Below are positions 30,859 to 39,678 of a DNA stretch of 64,000 nucleotides, piece by piece. The notes below the pieces were generated by a model. It made no database searches and was not told where the DNA came from. It saw nothing but the letters and a program-made list of their open reading frames with translations. This DNA is from an uncultured Alphaproteobacteria bacterium (GTDB lineage: Bacteria > Pseudomonadota > Alphaproteobacteria > RF32 > CAG-239): assembly GCA_902464275.1 (NCBI GenBank), contig CABQIK010000002.1:62001-126000 (forward strand). The letters run 5' to 3'. The first letter of the stretch is position 1, and the number at the start of each line of letters is the position of its first letter. The position numbers were made by a program, and so were the translations under genes.

Positions 30859-31704
30859 ATGCCTAAAGTTTCGGTTTTAATGCCGGTATACAAAACTCAA
30901 GAAGCGCATTTGCGCGCGGCGATTGAAAGTATTTTAAGCCAAACTTTTACCGATTTTGAGTTTTTGATTTTAGACGATTGCCCTGACGAATCGCGAGAAG
31001 AAATTGTCTGCTCATATAATGACGAACGTATAAAATACGGCAAAAATACCCATAATCTCGGGATTTCGGCAAGCCGCAACAAATTAATTGATATGGCGCA
31101 AGGCGAGTATCTGGCCGTTTTTGACCATGATGACATTTCGTTGCCGGAGCGTTTTGCCAAAGAGGTTGCTTATTTAGATGCCAACCCGCAATGCGGCGTG
31201 GTAAGTTGCTCCTTTAAAAAGCTGATTGAAAATACCGTAAATGTTAACCCTGAAAACAATGAACAGATTACCCGCAAAATGTTTATTTCATGCGCAATGC
31301 TGCATCCGGCGGCTATGATACGGAAATCTGTGCTTGACAACCTTAATTTGCGTTATGAAGAAAAATTTTCACCGGCGGAAGATTATGCTCTGTGGTGCCG
31401 AATGATTGATAAAACCGAATTTCATAACCTGCCTGAAGTGTTGTTTTATTATCGTGACCATGCACAAAACACCACTCACAATCAGCTGCAAAAAATGCAG
31501 GATAAAACTTGTTTTATTCAAGCCTTTGCCCGCATTAACAACGCTGCTTTATGGAAGGGGATTGAGCAGCAAATACATTATGTTACCCATATAAAAGTAT
31601 TCGGCATACCGATGTTCAAAATTGTCCGTTGCGGCAAATATTCAAAATGCTATTTGTTTGACCGCATAACCATATATTATGCCAAAACCAAAGAGGTGAT
31701 GTGA
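30859..31704 (+). CDS. family 2 glycosyltransferase (281 aa)
   Basis: GT-A fold, family GT2. It opens MPKVSVLMPVYKTQEAHLRAAIESIL, with QTFTDFEFLILDDCPD, and the catalytic region FDHDDISLPERF near residue 90 carries the DxD-type motif (DHDD). ATG at 30859 is chosen over 30826 because CGGAGA lies in front of it and the family consensus starts there. The C-terminus ends with a short basic amphipathic part. It resembles the GT2 genes at 5205 and 31838. It probably adds one sugar of a surface glycan; specificity unknown. Confidence 0.9.
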   Translation: MPKVSVLMPVYKTQEAHLRAAIESILSQTFTDFEFLILDDCPDESREEIVCSYNDERIKYGKNTHNLGISASRNKLIDMAQGEYLAVFDHDDISLPERFAKEVAYLDANPQCGVVSCSFKKLIENTVNVNPENNEQITRKMFISCAMLHPAAMIRKSVLDNLNLRYEEKFSPAEDYALWCRMIDKTEFHNLPEVLFYYRDHAQNTTHNQLQKMQDKTCFIQAFARINNAALWKGIEQQIHYVTHIKVFGIPMFKIVRCGKYSKCYLFDRITIYYAKTKEVM

Positions 31705-31727
31705 TGAAAAACGCTTTCACGCTTTAA

Positions 31728-31779
31728 AATACAACTTATGCACAGCACGGACTCGTAAATATTGCAAAAAAAAAACGCG
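31728..31779 (+). repeat. interspersed leader repeat, copy 1 (partial)
   Basis: TACAACTTATGCACAGC, GACTCGTAAATATTGCA, A10 and CGCG, nearly identical to parts of 38224-38319 and 49743-49837. TTGCAA followed after 15 bases by TAATAT could be a promoter. It lies 58 bases upstream of the next glycosyltransferase ATG. Confidence 0.7.
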
Positions 31780-31837
31780 TGATAATATTTTTTCAAAAGT
31801 AAACATTTTAAGAAAGTTTGTTTCATAGAGAAGTGAA

Positions 31838-32830
31838 ATGCCTAAAATTTCTGTAATTATGCCAGTATATAACACCAAATCTGAATATTTTAAAGAAGCG
31901 ATTCAGAGTATTTTATTGCAAACCTATAATAATTTTGAACTGATAATTGTTGATGACTGCTCAGATAGCTACATCAAAGACATTGTTTTACAATATAAAG
32001 ACAATAGAATTTTTTATTATCGCACCGAACGAAATTCAGGAGCCGCAGCAGCAAGAAATTTGGCTATTTCTAAAGCTCGCGGCGAATTTTTGGCTTTTAT
32101 GGATTCTGATGATGTCTCTTTGCCAAACAGATTTGAAGAACAGCTTAAGTATTTTCAACAAAATCCTCAAATTGGTTGTTTAGGTACAAACATTATTACA
32201 ATAAGCGACACAATAAAAATGAAATTTCCAAAACATTTAAGGGGTACAGATATTGAGCAGTATTTGTTGTTTACCGGGTGTGCATTTTGTCAATCAAGCG
32301 TTATGTTACGTAGAGAAATACTAGAAAAAAATAATATTAAGTACAATAGTCAATATGTTCCGGCTGAAGATTATGCATTGTGGCTTGACTTAGTCGGTAA
32401 AACAAAATTTGCCATTTTGGATAAGACTTTACTAAAATACCGTTATTATCCTGAAAACATTTCCAACAGACAAAAGTTCTTGCAAGAAAAGAAATGCGCT
32501 GAAGCTCAAATTGCGGCATTAGAAAAGTATTGCGAATTTAAACTTGACAATAAAGATTTATTGTTGTCTTTTTTCTATAAAAAAAGTTTACCGCTATCTG
32601 ATTTGCAAGAATTAAATACTACCATAGATGAGTTAATTACAAAAATGAAAATGAATAACGTTTTTACACCTGCCGCTCTTAATATTTTTAAGAGAAAATT
32701 TAAAAAACTATACTACCATACGCACAGTATAAAAGGGCAATGGCAACTCTTCAATTCACCAATTAACAAATTGCTGAATATTAAGTTGTCTTGCCGTTTG
32801 TTTTGTTTTATTACCAGAGGAATATTATAA
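31838..32830 (+). CDS. family 2 glycosyltransferase (330 aa)
   Basis: GT2 domain in residues 1-225: MPKISVIMPVYNTKSEYFKEAIQSILLQTYNNFELIIVDDCSD, RNSGAAAARNLAI, and MDSDDVSLPNRF near residue 89 with the DxD-type metal site. The C-terminal 100 residues are helical and lineage-specific. AGAAGTGAA precedes the ATG. The stop TAA overlaps the next ATG by one base (32830), so the UDP-glucuronate decarboxylase gene is probably co-translated. It is more AT-rich than the previous GT2. Confidence 0.9.
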   Translation: MPKISVIMPVYNTKSEYFKEAIQSILLQTYNNFELIIVDDCSDSYIKDIVLQYKDNRIFYYRTERNSGAAAARNLAISKARGEFLAFMDSDDVSLPNRFEEQLKYFQQNPQIGCLGTNIITISDTIKMKFPKHLRGTDIEQYLLFTGCAFCQSSVMLRREILEKNNIKYNSQYVPAEDYALWLDLVGKTKFAILDKTLLKYRYYPENISNRQKFLQEKKCAEAQIAALEKYCEFKLDNKDLLLSFFYKKSLPLSDLQELNTTIDELITKMKMNNVFTPAALNIFKRKFKKLYYHTHSIKGQWQLFNSPINKLLNIKLSCRLFCFITRGIL

Positions 32831-33795
32831 TGAAAACAATTCTTGTAACCGGAGGGACCGGCTTTCTCGGGTCAAATCTTTGCACTCGCCTGATTAATGA
32901 AGGCAATCGGGTGATTTGTGTAGATAATAACTACACAGGACGGATGAGCAATGTCAGCTCTATTCTCAATCATCCGAATTTTCGGTTTATTAAGCATGAT
33001 GTTTGCAATCCTCTGGACGTTGATGACGAGAAGATTGACCAAATTTATAATATGGCTTGTCCGGCATCTCCTCCGGCTTATCAGGGCAGTTATTCCATCA
33101 AGACCACCAAGACCTGTGTTTTAGGCGCTATCAACATGTTGGAACTGGCTAAAAAACACCACGCCACCATTTTACAAACCTCAACTTCTGAAGTTTATGG
33201 CGAGCCGTTGGTTCATCCGCAGGTAGAAAGCTATCGCGGCAATGTCAATCCTGATGGTATTCGCGCTTGTTATGATGAGGGCAAACGCTGCGCCGAAAGT
33301 TTGTTCTTTGACTATTGGCGGCATGAGGGTGTGGATATTAAGGTTATTCGCATTTTTAATACTTACGGTCCCAATATGGATCCAAATGACGGACGCGTGG
33401 TGTCAAACTTTATCTGTCAGGCGCTTTCGGGGCAAGATATTACCATTTATGGCGATGGACACCAGACACGCTCATTTTGCTATGTTGACGATTTGATTGA
33501 AGCCATGATTCGGATGATGAACAGTCCGAAAGACTTTACCGGACCGGTAAACACCGGTAACCCCGGGGAATTTACAATTAAGGAGTTGGCGGAAATGGTT
33601 GTTGCTAAAATCGGCGGAAAATCTAAAGTTGTTTACAAGGATTTACCCTCAGACGACCCAACACAACGCCGTCCTGATATTACTTTGGCAAAAAACAAAC
33701 TCGGCTGGGAACCCAAAATTAAACTCAGTGAAGGTTTAGACAGGACTATTGAATATTTCAAAACTCAAATTAATCTATTTAGGAAGGCTATGTAA
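32830..33795 (+). CDS. UDP-glucuronate decarboxylase, UDP-xylose synthase type (321 aa)
   Basis: Extended short-chain dehydrogenase. The NAD-binding motif is TGGTGFLGSNL (residues 6-16), the catalytic pair is in RACYDEGKRCAES (YxxxK) near 140, and the segment FNTYGPNMDPNDGRVVSNF with IYGDGHQTRSFCYVDDL is characteristic of UXS-type decarboxylases. It converts UDP-glucuronate to UDP-xylose via a 4-keto intermediate. The next gene makes UDP-glucuronate. GGAATATTATA before the ATG gives a weak ribosome site; the start overlaps the previous stop. An ArnA-like bifunctional enzyme is excluded by length. Confidence 0.92.
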   Translation: MKTILVTGGTGFLGSNLCTRLINEGNRVICVDNNYTGRMSNVSSILNHPNFRFIKHDVCNPLDVDDEKIDQIYNMACPASPPAYQGSYSIKTTKTCVLGAINMLELAKKHHATILQTSTSEVYGEPLVHPQVESYRGNVNPDGIRACYDEGKRCAESLFFDYWRHEGVDIKVIRIFNTYGPNMDPNDGRVVSNFICQALSGQDITIYGDGHQTRSFCYVDDLIEAMIRMMNSPKDFTGPVNTGNPGEFTIKELAEMVVAKIGGKSKVVYKDLPSDDPTQRRPDITLAKNKLGWEPKIKLSEGLDRTIEYFKTQINLFRKAM

Positions 33796-33796
33796 T

Positions 33797-35134
33797 ATGA
33801 AAGTAGGAATTATCGGAACAGGTTATGTTGGTTTACCCACCGGCGTTGGTTTGGCTGAACTTGGCAATCAGGTTGTATGTATTGACCGCGAGCCGAAAAA
33901 AATAGAAGCTTTGCAAGCGGGTAAAATCACTTTGTATGAGGACGGGTTGGAGGACTTGTTCCACAAAAACGTCAAAGAAGGTCGTCTGCATTTTACAACT
34001 TCTATGCAGGAGGGCGTCTCTGATGCTGATTTAGTGATTATTGCAGTTGGCACACCGCCGCATCCGGTCACTAAAGAAGCGGATATGAAGTATATTCACG
34101 CTGCTGCAACCGAATTAGCGGAATATTTGACAGGATACACGGTTGTGGCTACCAAATCTACCGTTCCGGTCGGTACCGGCGATGTGGTTGAAGGGCTGAT
34201 TGCCAAAAAGAATCCCAAAGCTGATTTTGACGTTGTTTCTTTGCCGGAATTTTTGCGGGAAGGTTTTGCCGTGCATGACTTCTTCCACCCTGATCGGATT
34301 GTCGTTGGCGCCAATACCGAAAAAGCCCGCAATGTTATTAAAGAGCTTTATAAGCCGTTTGAAGGCAAAACCAATATGCTGTTTGTTAAACGTCGGTCAA
34401 GCGAAACTATTAAATATGCTTCAAATGCTTTTTTAGCCATCAAAATCCATTATATTAATGAGATGGCCAATTTCTGCGAGAAAACAGGGGCGGATATTAC
34501 AGAAGTAGCCAAAGGTATGGGCTTGGACAGCCGTATCGGCAATCGTTTCTTGAACCCCGGTCCCGGCTATGGCGGAAGCTGTTTCCCGAAAGATACAATG
34601 GCCATGGCTTATATGGCACGCCAAAATGATGTTGATATGACCTTGATTAAAGCGGCAATTGACGGTAACACCAAACGCAAAAAAGACATGGCGGAAAGAA
34701 TTCTTGAGGCGGTTAAAGGAATTGATAATCCGAAAATTGCCGTTCTAGGTCTGGCTTTCAAAGACGGAACCGATGACTGCCGCGAAAGTCCGGCAATGGA
34801 AATTGTCGGCAATCTGCTGGAAACCGGCGCGGATATTACCGCTTATGACCCTAAGGCTATGGAAACAGCCAAGCTCTTGGTCGGCGACAAGATTACATAC
34901 GCCGCGGACATGTATGAGGCGCTCAAAGGAGCCGATGTGTTGGCGATTTTGACCGAATGGGGCGAGTTTAAAGAACTGGATTTAGCCAAAGCCGCCCAAC
35001 TGATGAAACACAAAACCATTATTGACTGCCGTAATTTAATTGACACTGAACAAGCTGTGAAAAATGGCTTTAGGTATCAAGGAATCGGGAAAAAACCGAA
35101 ACAAAAAGATGATCGTTTGCAGGAGGCTGCATAA
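33797..35134 (+). CDS. ugd: UDP-glucose 6-dehydrogenase (445 aa)
   Basis: UDP-glucose/GDP-mannose dehydrogenase family. The NAD-binding motif GIIGTGYVGLPTGVGL is at residues 4-19. The central domain includes NEMANFCEKTGAD, the catalytic Cys lies in GPGYGGSCFPKDT near residue 260, and the C-terminal UDP-binding domain (AVLGLAFKDGTDDCRESPAM) starts near 315. It oxidises UDP-glucose twice to UDP-glucuronate, which feeds the decarboxylase encoded just upstream. AGGAAGG precedes the ATG at 33797, one base after the previous stop. The two enzymes together supply UDP-xylose for the glycosyltransferases of this cluster. Confidence 0.96.
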   Translation: MKVGIIGTGYVGLPTGVGLAELGNQVVCIDREPKKIEALQAGKITLYEDGLEDLFHKNVKEGRLHFTTSMQEGVSDADLVIIAVGTPPHPVTKEADMKYIHAAATELAEYLTGYTVVATKSTVPVGTGDVVEGLIAKKNPKADFDVVSLPEFLREGFAVHDFFHPDRIVVGANTEKARNVIKELYKPFEGKTNMLFVKRRSSETIKYASNAFLAIKIHYINEMANFCEKTGADITEVAKGMGLDSRIGNRFLNPGPGYGGSCFPKDTMAMAYMARQNDVDMTLIKAAIDGNTKRKKDMAERILEAVKGIDNPKIAVLGLAFKDGTDDCRESPAMEIVGNLLETGADITAYDPKAMETAKLLVGDKITYAADMYEALKGADVLAILTEWGEFKELDLAKAAQLMKHKTIIDCRNLIDTEQAVKNGFRYQGIGKKPKQKDDRLQEAA

Positions 35135-35137
35135 AAA

Positions 35138-38100
35138 ATGAATTTTGACTATATTTGTAATCTTAATTTACCGACAGATGAGTATGTTTCTGCTTTACAA
35201 GATTGGTTTATGAAACAAACTAAAAAGTATTTAAACATAGAAAACCCAACGACATTTAACGAAAAAATACAATGGTTAAAACTTTACGATTCAACACCAT
35301 TAAAAGCTCAAACTACAGACAAATACCTCGTAAGAGATTGGGTTAAGAAAAAAATTGGTGAAGAATATCTTATTCCTTTACTAGGAGTATATAATAGTTT
35401 CGATGAGATCGATTTTGATAGTCTTCCAAATAAGTTTGTTATAAAAACAAATCATAGTAGCGGTTGGAATTGTGTCGTGACTAACAAGAAGAATATAAAT
35501 ATAGATGAATTACGAGCCAAATTTAATTTATGGCTAAATACTAATTTTGCATTTATGTTTGGCTTTGAACTCCACTATAAAGATATAAAACCAAAAATTA
35601 TTATTGAAAAATTTATCCAAAATAAATCCGGTATACTCTATGATTACAAATTTTGGTGTTTTAATGGAGAGCCTAAATATATTCAATTCCGAGATGATTG
35701 GAAAGCTGATTTAAAGATGGCTTTTTTTGATACCGAATGGAATAAACAAGAATTTCATTACGACCATCCGTTATATGAAAAAGATTTACCAAAACCAGAT
35801 AATTTATCTGAAATGTTAGACATTGCAAAGAAGTTATGTAAAGGATTTATGTTTGTTTGTGTTGATTTATATCGTTTAGATAATGGCAAAATTTATTTTG
35901 GAGAAATGACCTATACTCGTTCTTCGGGAATAGCAAATTGGCAACCTGAGGAATGGAACAAAAAACTTGGAGAAATGATTAAATTACCAAAAAACAAAGA
36001 GGAAATTATGAAAAAATGTAACTACAAAATTACTTATGAACCGAAGATTTCCGTCATAATACCTGTATATAATGTAGAAAAATATCTGCCGAGATGCTTG
36101 GATTCGGTTATAAATCAAACATTGAAAGATATTGAAATTATCTGCATAAATGATGAATCTCCTGATAAGTGCAATCAAATTTTGACAGAATATGCAAAAC
36201 AAGATAAACGTATTATTGTTTTAAACCAAAAAAACAGCGGACAAGGAAGTGCGCGTAATCGTGGCTTAGAAGTCGCAAAAGGCAAGTATATCCAATTTTT
36301 GGATTCAGACGATTTTTATCAACCAAATTGCTGTGAAGAAATGTATAATATTATGGAAAAATACTCTGATGTGGATGTTGCTTGCTTTGATACTAATATT
36401 ATTTACGAATCTTTCGAGGATAAAAAAGAAGAAGATGCATCGTATTTTAAAATGAATTTTTCAGGAATACAAAAAAACAAACCAAGTATGATTAGAAAAT
36501 TAGATTGCAATTGTTGGAATAAAATTTTTCGAAAATCTTTTATTGACGAGTATGGTTTACGTTTTCCAGAGAAATTACATTTTGAAGATGTTGCTTTTTA
36601 TTGGTTTTGGTTATCAAAATCTAAAAAAATTTATTTTTACAATAAAAAACTCACTAATTATATAAGAAGAAAAGGAAGTTTTCTAGGCGAAATATACACA
36701 AAGTCTAGTACACATATTTTCGAGATGTTTCACGTTTATGAGCTGATTTATACCGATCTTATAAAAAATAAAAAATTTGATAATTACAAAGAAATGTTCT
36801 TACAACAGTATCTCAACAATTTCCGTTGGTTAAGGAATTGTTTTTCACATAATGTTACCCAAGAAAAGAGAAAATTAATTGACAAATGTTCAGTTTTTCT
36901 ACAAACATGTGACATTAATCATTTGGAACTTTCATCTAGCGATAAAAAGTGTTTCGATAATATTATTAGCAAAAACTACTATTATTTTGATGCTTATAAT
37001 AATCATGAAATCGAAGAAGCTTTTCCTGTTTTTCCAAAAGATAGTATCAATATAGTCTTTTCTACTGATAATAATTATATTCCGTATTTGGCGGTAGCCA
37101 TTTCTTCTATTATCGAAAATAGTTCGCCGGAGAATAACTATGATATAATTATTTTATATCAAGCTGTTTATGAATATCAAAAACGGTTTATTTTATCAAT
37201 GGTTGAAAAACATCAAAATATTTCTATACGTTTCTTTGATATGACACAATATATTAAAAATTTTGGTCTAGACAAGCTGTGTACACTCAACCATATCACA
37301 CTATCAGCTTATTTCCGTTTATTTGTAGGGCAAATCTTTACAGAGTATAAGAAAATTTTATATTTAGATTGTGATTTGATAGTTACAACTGATATAGCTC
37401 AATTATATCACTTAGATATCGGCAATTATCCGATTGCAGCTGCATTAGATACAACCATTAGCCATTCTCTTGTCGTTGGAGGATTAAATACCAATGCATG
37501 GACAGCTTTTAGAAAATATATGTCAGAAACACTGAATTTTACAAGCCAAACAAAATATTTCAACTCAGGCGTCATGATTATTGACATTGAAAAATTTAAT
37601 GAAATGGATTTAGATTATTTAATCGATTTAGCTCAACGCAACAATAAGTTTTTCCATGATCAAAATGTTTTGAACGCTGCATTTGAAGGTAATTATTTCG
37701 AATTGTCACCAACGTGGAATTTTCAGTGGAATATTAAATTCCATAGTACGGATTATAAGTACGTTTTGTCACCAGATCTTCTTGCTTTTTATGAAGATCC
37801 TAGTATTCAGGCTAACATTGTTCACTACACCTCTCATGAAAAGCCATGGAAAAATCCCCACCATACATTTGCCAATATTTGGTGGGAGTATGCACGAAAA
37901 ACGCCTTTTTATGAAATTTTCTTGAAAGATTTAAATTGCAACAAAATGGTGGCATCAGCATCAGACATAAATAAATCTCTTCTGTTGCAGATTTTATCAT
38001 ATAAAAAAGATAAACGGCGTTATTACCGGTATAAAATTCTTTCCAAAATAACCTTTGGTAATATGCGTAAATATTATAAACAAAAAAGAAAAGAACTAAA

Positions 38101-38149
38101 AGCATATCTTAAAAATATAGAAAGAATTATGAGAAATGAACAATCTTGA
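35138..38149 (+). CDS. three-domain ATP-grasp / GT2 / GT8 glycosyltransferase (1003 aa)
   Basis: Residues 1-290 look like a TupA-type ATP-grasp domain (NPTTFNEKIQWLKLYD, KFVIKTNHSSGWN, VCVDLYRLDNGKIYFGEMT). Residues about 303-520 are a GT2 domain (ISVIIPVYNVEKYLPRCLDS, NSGQGSARNRGLEVAKGKY, FLDSDDFY). Residues about 634-900 are a GT8 domain (INIVFSTDNNYIPYLAVAISS, LYLDCDLIVT with DxD, FFHDQNVLNA). The C-terminus is basic. An internal in-frame ATG at 36008 with AAAGAGG just upstream lies at the ATP-grasp/GT2 junction, so a shorter GT2-GT8 form may also be made. It starts three bases after ugd. It should build a glycan or teichuronic-like polymer in the cytoplasm; substrates are unknown. Confidence 0.87.
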   Translation: MNFDYICNLNLPTDEYVSALQDWFMKQTKKYLNIENPTTFNEKIQWLKLYDSTPLKAQTTDKYLVRDWVKKKIGEEYLIPLLGVYNSFDEIDFDSLPNKFVIKTNHSSGWNCVVTNKKNINIDELRAKFNLWLNTNFAFMFGFELHYKDIKPKIIIEKFIQNKSGILYDYKFWCFNGEPKYIQFRDDWKADLKMAFFDTEWNKQEFHYDHPLYEKDLPKPDNLSEMLDIAKKLCKGFMFVCVDLYRLDNGKIYFGEMTYTRSSGIANWQPEEWNKKLGEMIKLPKNKEEIMKKCNYKITYEPKISVIIPVYNVEKYLPRCLDSVINQTLKDIEIICINDESPDKCNQILTEYAKQDKRIIVLNQKNSGQGSARNRGLEVAKGKYIQFLDSDDFYQPNCCEEMYNIMEKYSDVDVACFDTNIIYESFEDKKEEDASYFKMNFSGIQKNKPSMIRKLDCNCWNKIFRKSFIDEYGLRFPEKLHFEDVAFYWFWLSKSKKIYFYNKKLTNYIRRKGSFLGEIYTKSSTHIFEMFHVYELIYTDLIKNKKFDNYKEMFLQQYLNNFRWLRNCFSHNVTQEKRKLIDKCSVFLQTCDINHLELSSSDKKCFDNIISKNYYYFDAYNNHEIEEAFPVFPKDSINIVFSTDNNYIPYLAVAISSIIENSSPENNYDIIILYQAVYEYQKRFILSMVEKHQNISIRFFDMTQYIKNFGLDKLCTLNHITLSAYFRLFVGQIFTEYKKILYLDCDLIVTTDIAQLYHLDIGNYPIAAALDTTISHSLVVGGLNTNAWTAFRKYMSETLNFTSQTKYFNSGVMIIDIEKFNEMDLDYLIDLAQRNNKFFHDQNVLNAAFEGNYFELSPTWNFQWNIKFHSTDYKYVLSPDLLAFYEDPSIQANIVHYTSHEKPWKNPHHTFANIWWEYARKTPFYEIFLKDLNCNKMVASASDINKSLLLQILSYKKDKRRYYRYKILSKITFGNMRKYYKQKRKELKAYLKNIERIMRNEQS

Positions 38150-38223
38150 ATTATATTTTCTCACGCCAAAACTTTCGGCGGTGACGGATTGTGATGCAAC
38201 CACCCCGCCTTCGGCACTTCTTA
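38150..38223 (+). other. short intergenic segment with GC-rich hairpin
   Basis: Contains CGCCGAAAG-type and CCCCGCCTTCGGC segments that pair with the upstream CTTTCGGCGGTG, resembling a REP-like intergenic palindrome. It leads into the repeat at 38224. Confidence 0.35.
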
Positions 38224-38319
38224 ATAGGGTGAAGTTTTTGCATTGTGCCAATACAACTTATGCACAGCGCTGACTCGTAAATATTGCAAAAAAAAAACGC
38301 GAGCTAAAATCTTCTCAAA
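38224..38319 (+). repeat. interspersed leader repeat, copy 2
   Basis: ATAGGGT, TTTTGCATTGTGCCAATAC, AACTTATGCACAGCGCTGAC, TCGTAAATATTGC, A-run and CGCGAG. It matches 49743-49837 over about 85 bases with very few differences. Both full copies lie immediately before a pilin-like gene. TTGCAA and TAAAAT, 15 bases apart, may be a promoter. Confidence 0.8.
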
Positions 38320-38341
38320 CGTAACAATTTGAGGAGATTTT
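38306..38341 (+). promoter_or_regulatory. hairpin masking the ribosome site of the pilin-like gene
   Basis: AAAATCTTCTCAAA pairs with TTTGAGGAGATTTT (one G-T pair) across a short loop. The right arm contains the GAGGAG Shine-Dalgarno, nine bases before the ATG at 38346. The same arrangement precedes the second pilin-like gene, so translation is likely controlled by melting of the stem. Confidence 0.65.
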
Positions 38342-38345
38342 AGCT

Positions 38346-38948
38346 ATGAAATCAGAAAACGGGCGGTCTATGGTGGAAATGCTTGGCGTTTTAGCAATTA
38401 TTGGTGTCTTATCGGTCGGCGCGATTGCCGGATACAGCAAGGCGATGATGAAATATCGGCTCAATAAGCAAGCGGACCAACTCAGCTGGTTATTAAACGT
38501 ATTATACCGCTATAAAGATATGTTCGGACACAGTAAAGGCTACTTTGTGCCTTACTTAAAAACACTTAATGAAATTCCGCAAGAGATGATTAAAGCTAAT
38601 GACAGCCATATTTATGATACTTTCGGATTTTTATACTACATAAATACCGATAACTGCACTGATGAATTTTGCAGAGCATCTACTCTTCTTATTCAGTCGC
38701 CGACTAATTACAAAAATTTTGATGTATGCCATAATATTTTTGAAACAGCCAAAGCCTTTTCTACGCAGCTTTATTATTTTAGTGCTTGGTCCGGTGAAGC
38801 GGGCGGGTTAGATTACCTTTATGGTGATACTTATTGTTCGTCCGTCCGTAAATGTTTAAAAGATTTATCCCAAAATGATATGTATGAAATTTGTAAAAAC
38901 TGTGCCGAAAAAAGCTGTAATTTTTATTTTAAGTATGAAATTAAATAA
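38346..38948 (+). CDS. type IV pilin/pseudopilin-like protein (200 aa)
   Basis: The class III signal is MKSENG with cleavage after Gly6, leaving RSMVE with Glu at +5, followed by the hydrophobic helix LGVLAIIGVLSVGAIAGY. This is the prepilin pattern, so a prepilin peptidase should process it and the helix should pack in a pilus or pseudopilus core. The rest (150 residues) is a variable globular domain with at least seven Cys, including CTDEFC near residue 100 and CKNCAEKSC near the end. It is a paralogue of the gene at 49865. No assembly ATPase or platform gene is nearby. A hairpin covers its ribosome site. Confidence 0.85.
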   Translation: MKSENGRSMVEMLGVLAIIGVLSVGAIAGYSKAMMKYRLNKQADQLSWLLNVLYRYKDMFGHSKGYFVPYLKTLNEIPQEMIKANDSHIYDTFGFLYYINTDNCTDEFCRASTLLIQSPTNYKNFDVCHNIFETAKAFSTQLYYFSAWSGEAGGLDYLYGDTYCSSVRKCLKDLSQNDMYEICKNCAEKSCNFYFKYEIK

Positions 38949-38956
38949 CTAGGCAT

Positions 38957-38996
38957 AAAAAACACCCGTGGCCATATAGACAAACGGGTGTTTCTG
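38957..38996. terminator. intrinsic terminator between convergent genes
   Basis: AAACACCCGT / ACGGGTGTTT stem with A-rich and T-rich flanks, between the pilin-like gene (+) and the acidic protein gene (-). Confidence 0.75.
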
Positions 38997-39015
38997 TTTT
39001 ACAAATGCCAAGCCA

Positions 39016-39546
39016 TCAGCTGAGCGGGCCTTTTGGATTGTTCCAAATCGGGTACGCATAAGGTATTTCTGCCTTTGGTAGTTCCGGTTCTTCATAATCT
39101 TCGGGCTGTTCCGGCTCTTCAACCTCTTCTGACTCAGACTCTTCATCCGGTTCATGACACTGGGCAATAATTTCCATGATTTCAGGCATGGTAGCGGTGC
39201 CTTCCTGGTCATTAGTGAATGCGCTTTCTATATTGCTTTCTTTGTCAGAGGCCTTGTCAATAGCCTGACGCAAGGCAACATAGCCATCCATTTCATCCAG
39301 CAGATTAATCGCCTTAAAGCTTGTGTCATAATGCTCAATGAGAGCATCCAAACCTTTATTAAGCGCCCAAGGACCCAGTTTGGTTTGCCATTTACGTAAG
39401 ATGTAATACATCTCGCAAATACCACAAACACTGGTCTGCTCATAGCCTAAAAATATTCCTATGCCAAGCGCAAGCGCTTTGTCGGCACGTTGTTCTGCTT
39501 CCTTCAACTTTTGAATTTGCAGTTTTTTTATATCTTCCATATCCAT
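39016..39546 (-). CDS. hypothetical acidic-tailed protein (176 aa)
   Basis: No known family. The first 110 residues are helical with a small Cys pair (SVCGICEMYYILRKW) near residue 39. The C-terminal 50 residues are strongly acidic and proline-rich (EPDEESESEEVEEPEQPEDYEEPELP), probably disordered. No signal peptide. Start is at 39546 or the second Met at 39540. It is divergent from uvrB and ends at the terminator shared with the pilin-like gene. Confidence 0.65.
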   Translation of the reverse strand: MDMEDIKKLQIQKLKEAEQRADKALALGIGIFLGYEQTSVCGICEMYYILRKWQTKLGPWALNKGLDALIEHYDTSFKAINLLDEMDGYVALRQAIDKASDKESNIESAFTNDQEGTATMPEIMEIIAQCHEPDEESESEEVEEPEQPEDYEEPELPKAEIPYAYPIWNNPKGPLS

Positions 39547-39678
39547 AAAAATTTTGATTTAGACAAAAAATACCGCAAAATGAGACAATAAGCAAGTAAA
39601 AAATGAAAAATTTTGCATTTTATGGTTTTATTTTGCAAAATAACCGCTATTATCTTGCTTAAAGGAGTTATCGCAAGT

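Noticed and set aside
38224..38319. The interspersed repeat as an insertion sequence
   Set aside because: It is under 100 bp, has no terminal inverted repeats or transposase, and stands in fixed relation to gene starts.
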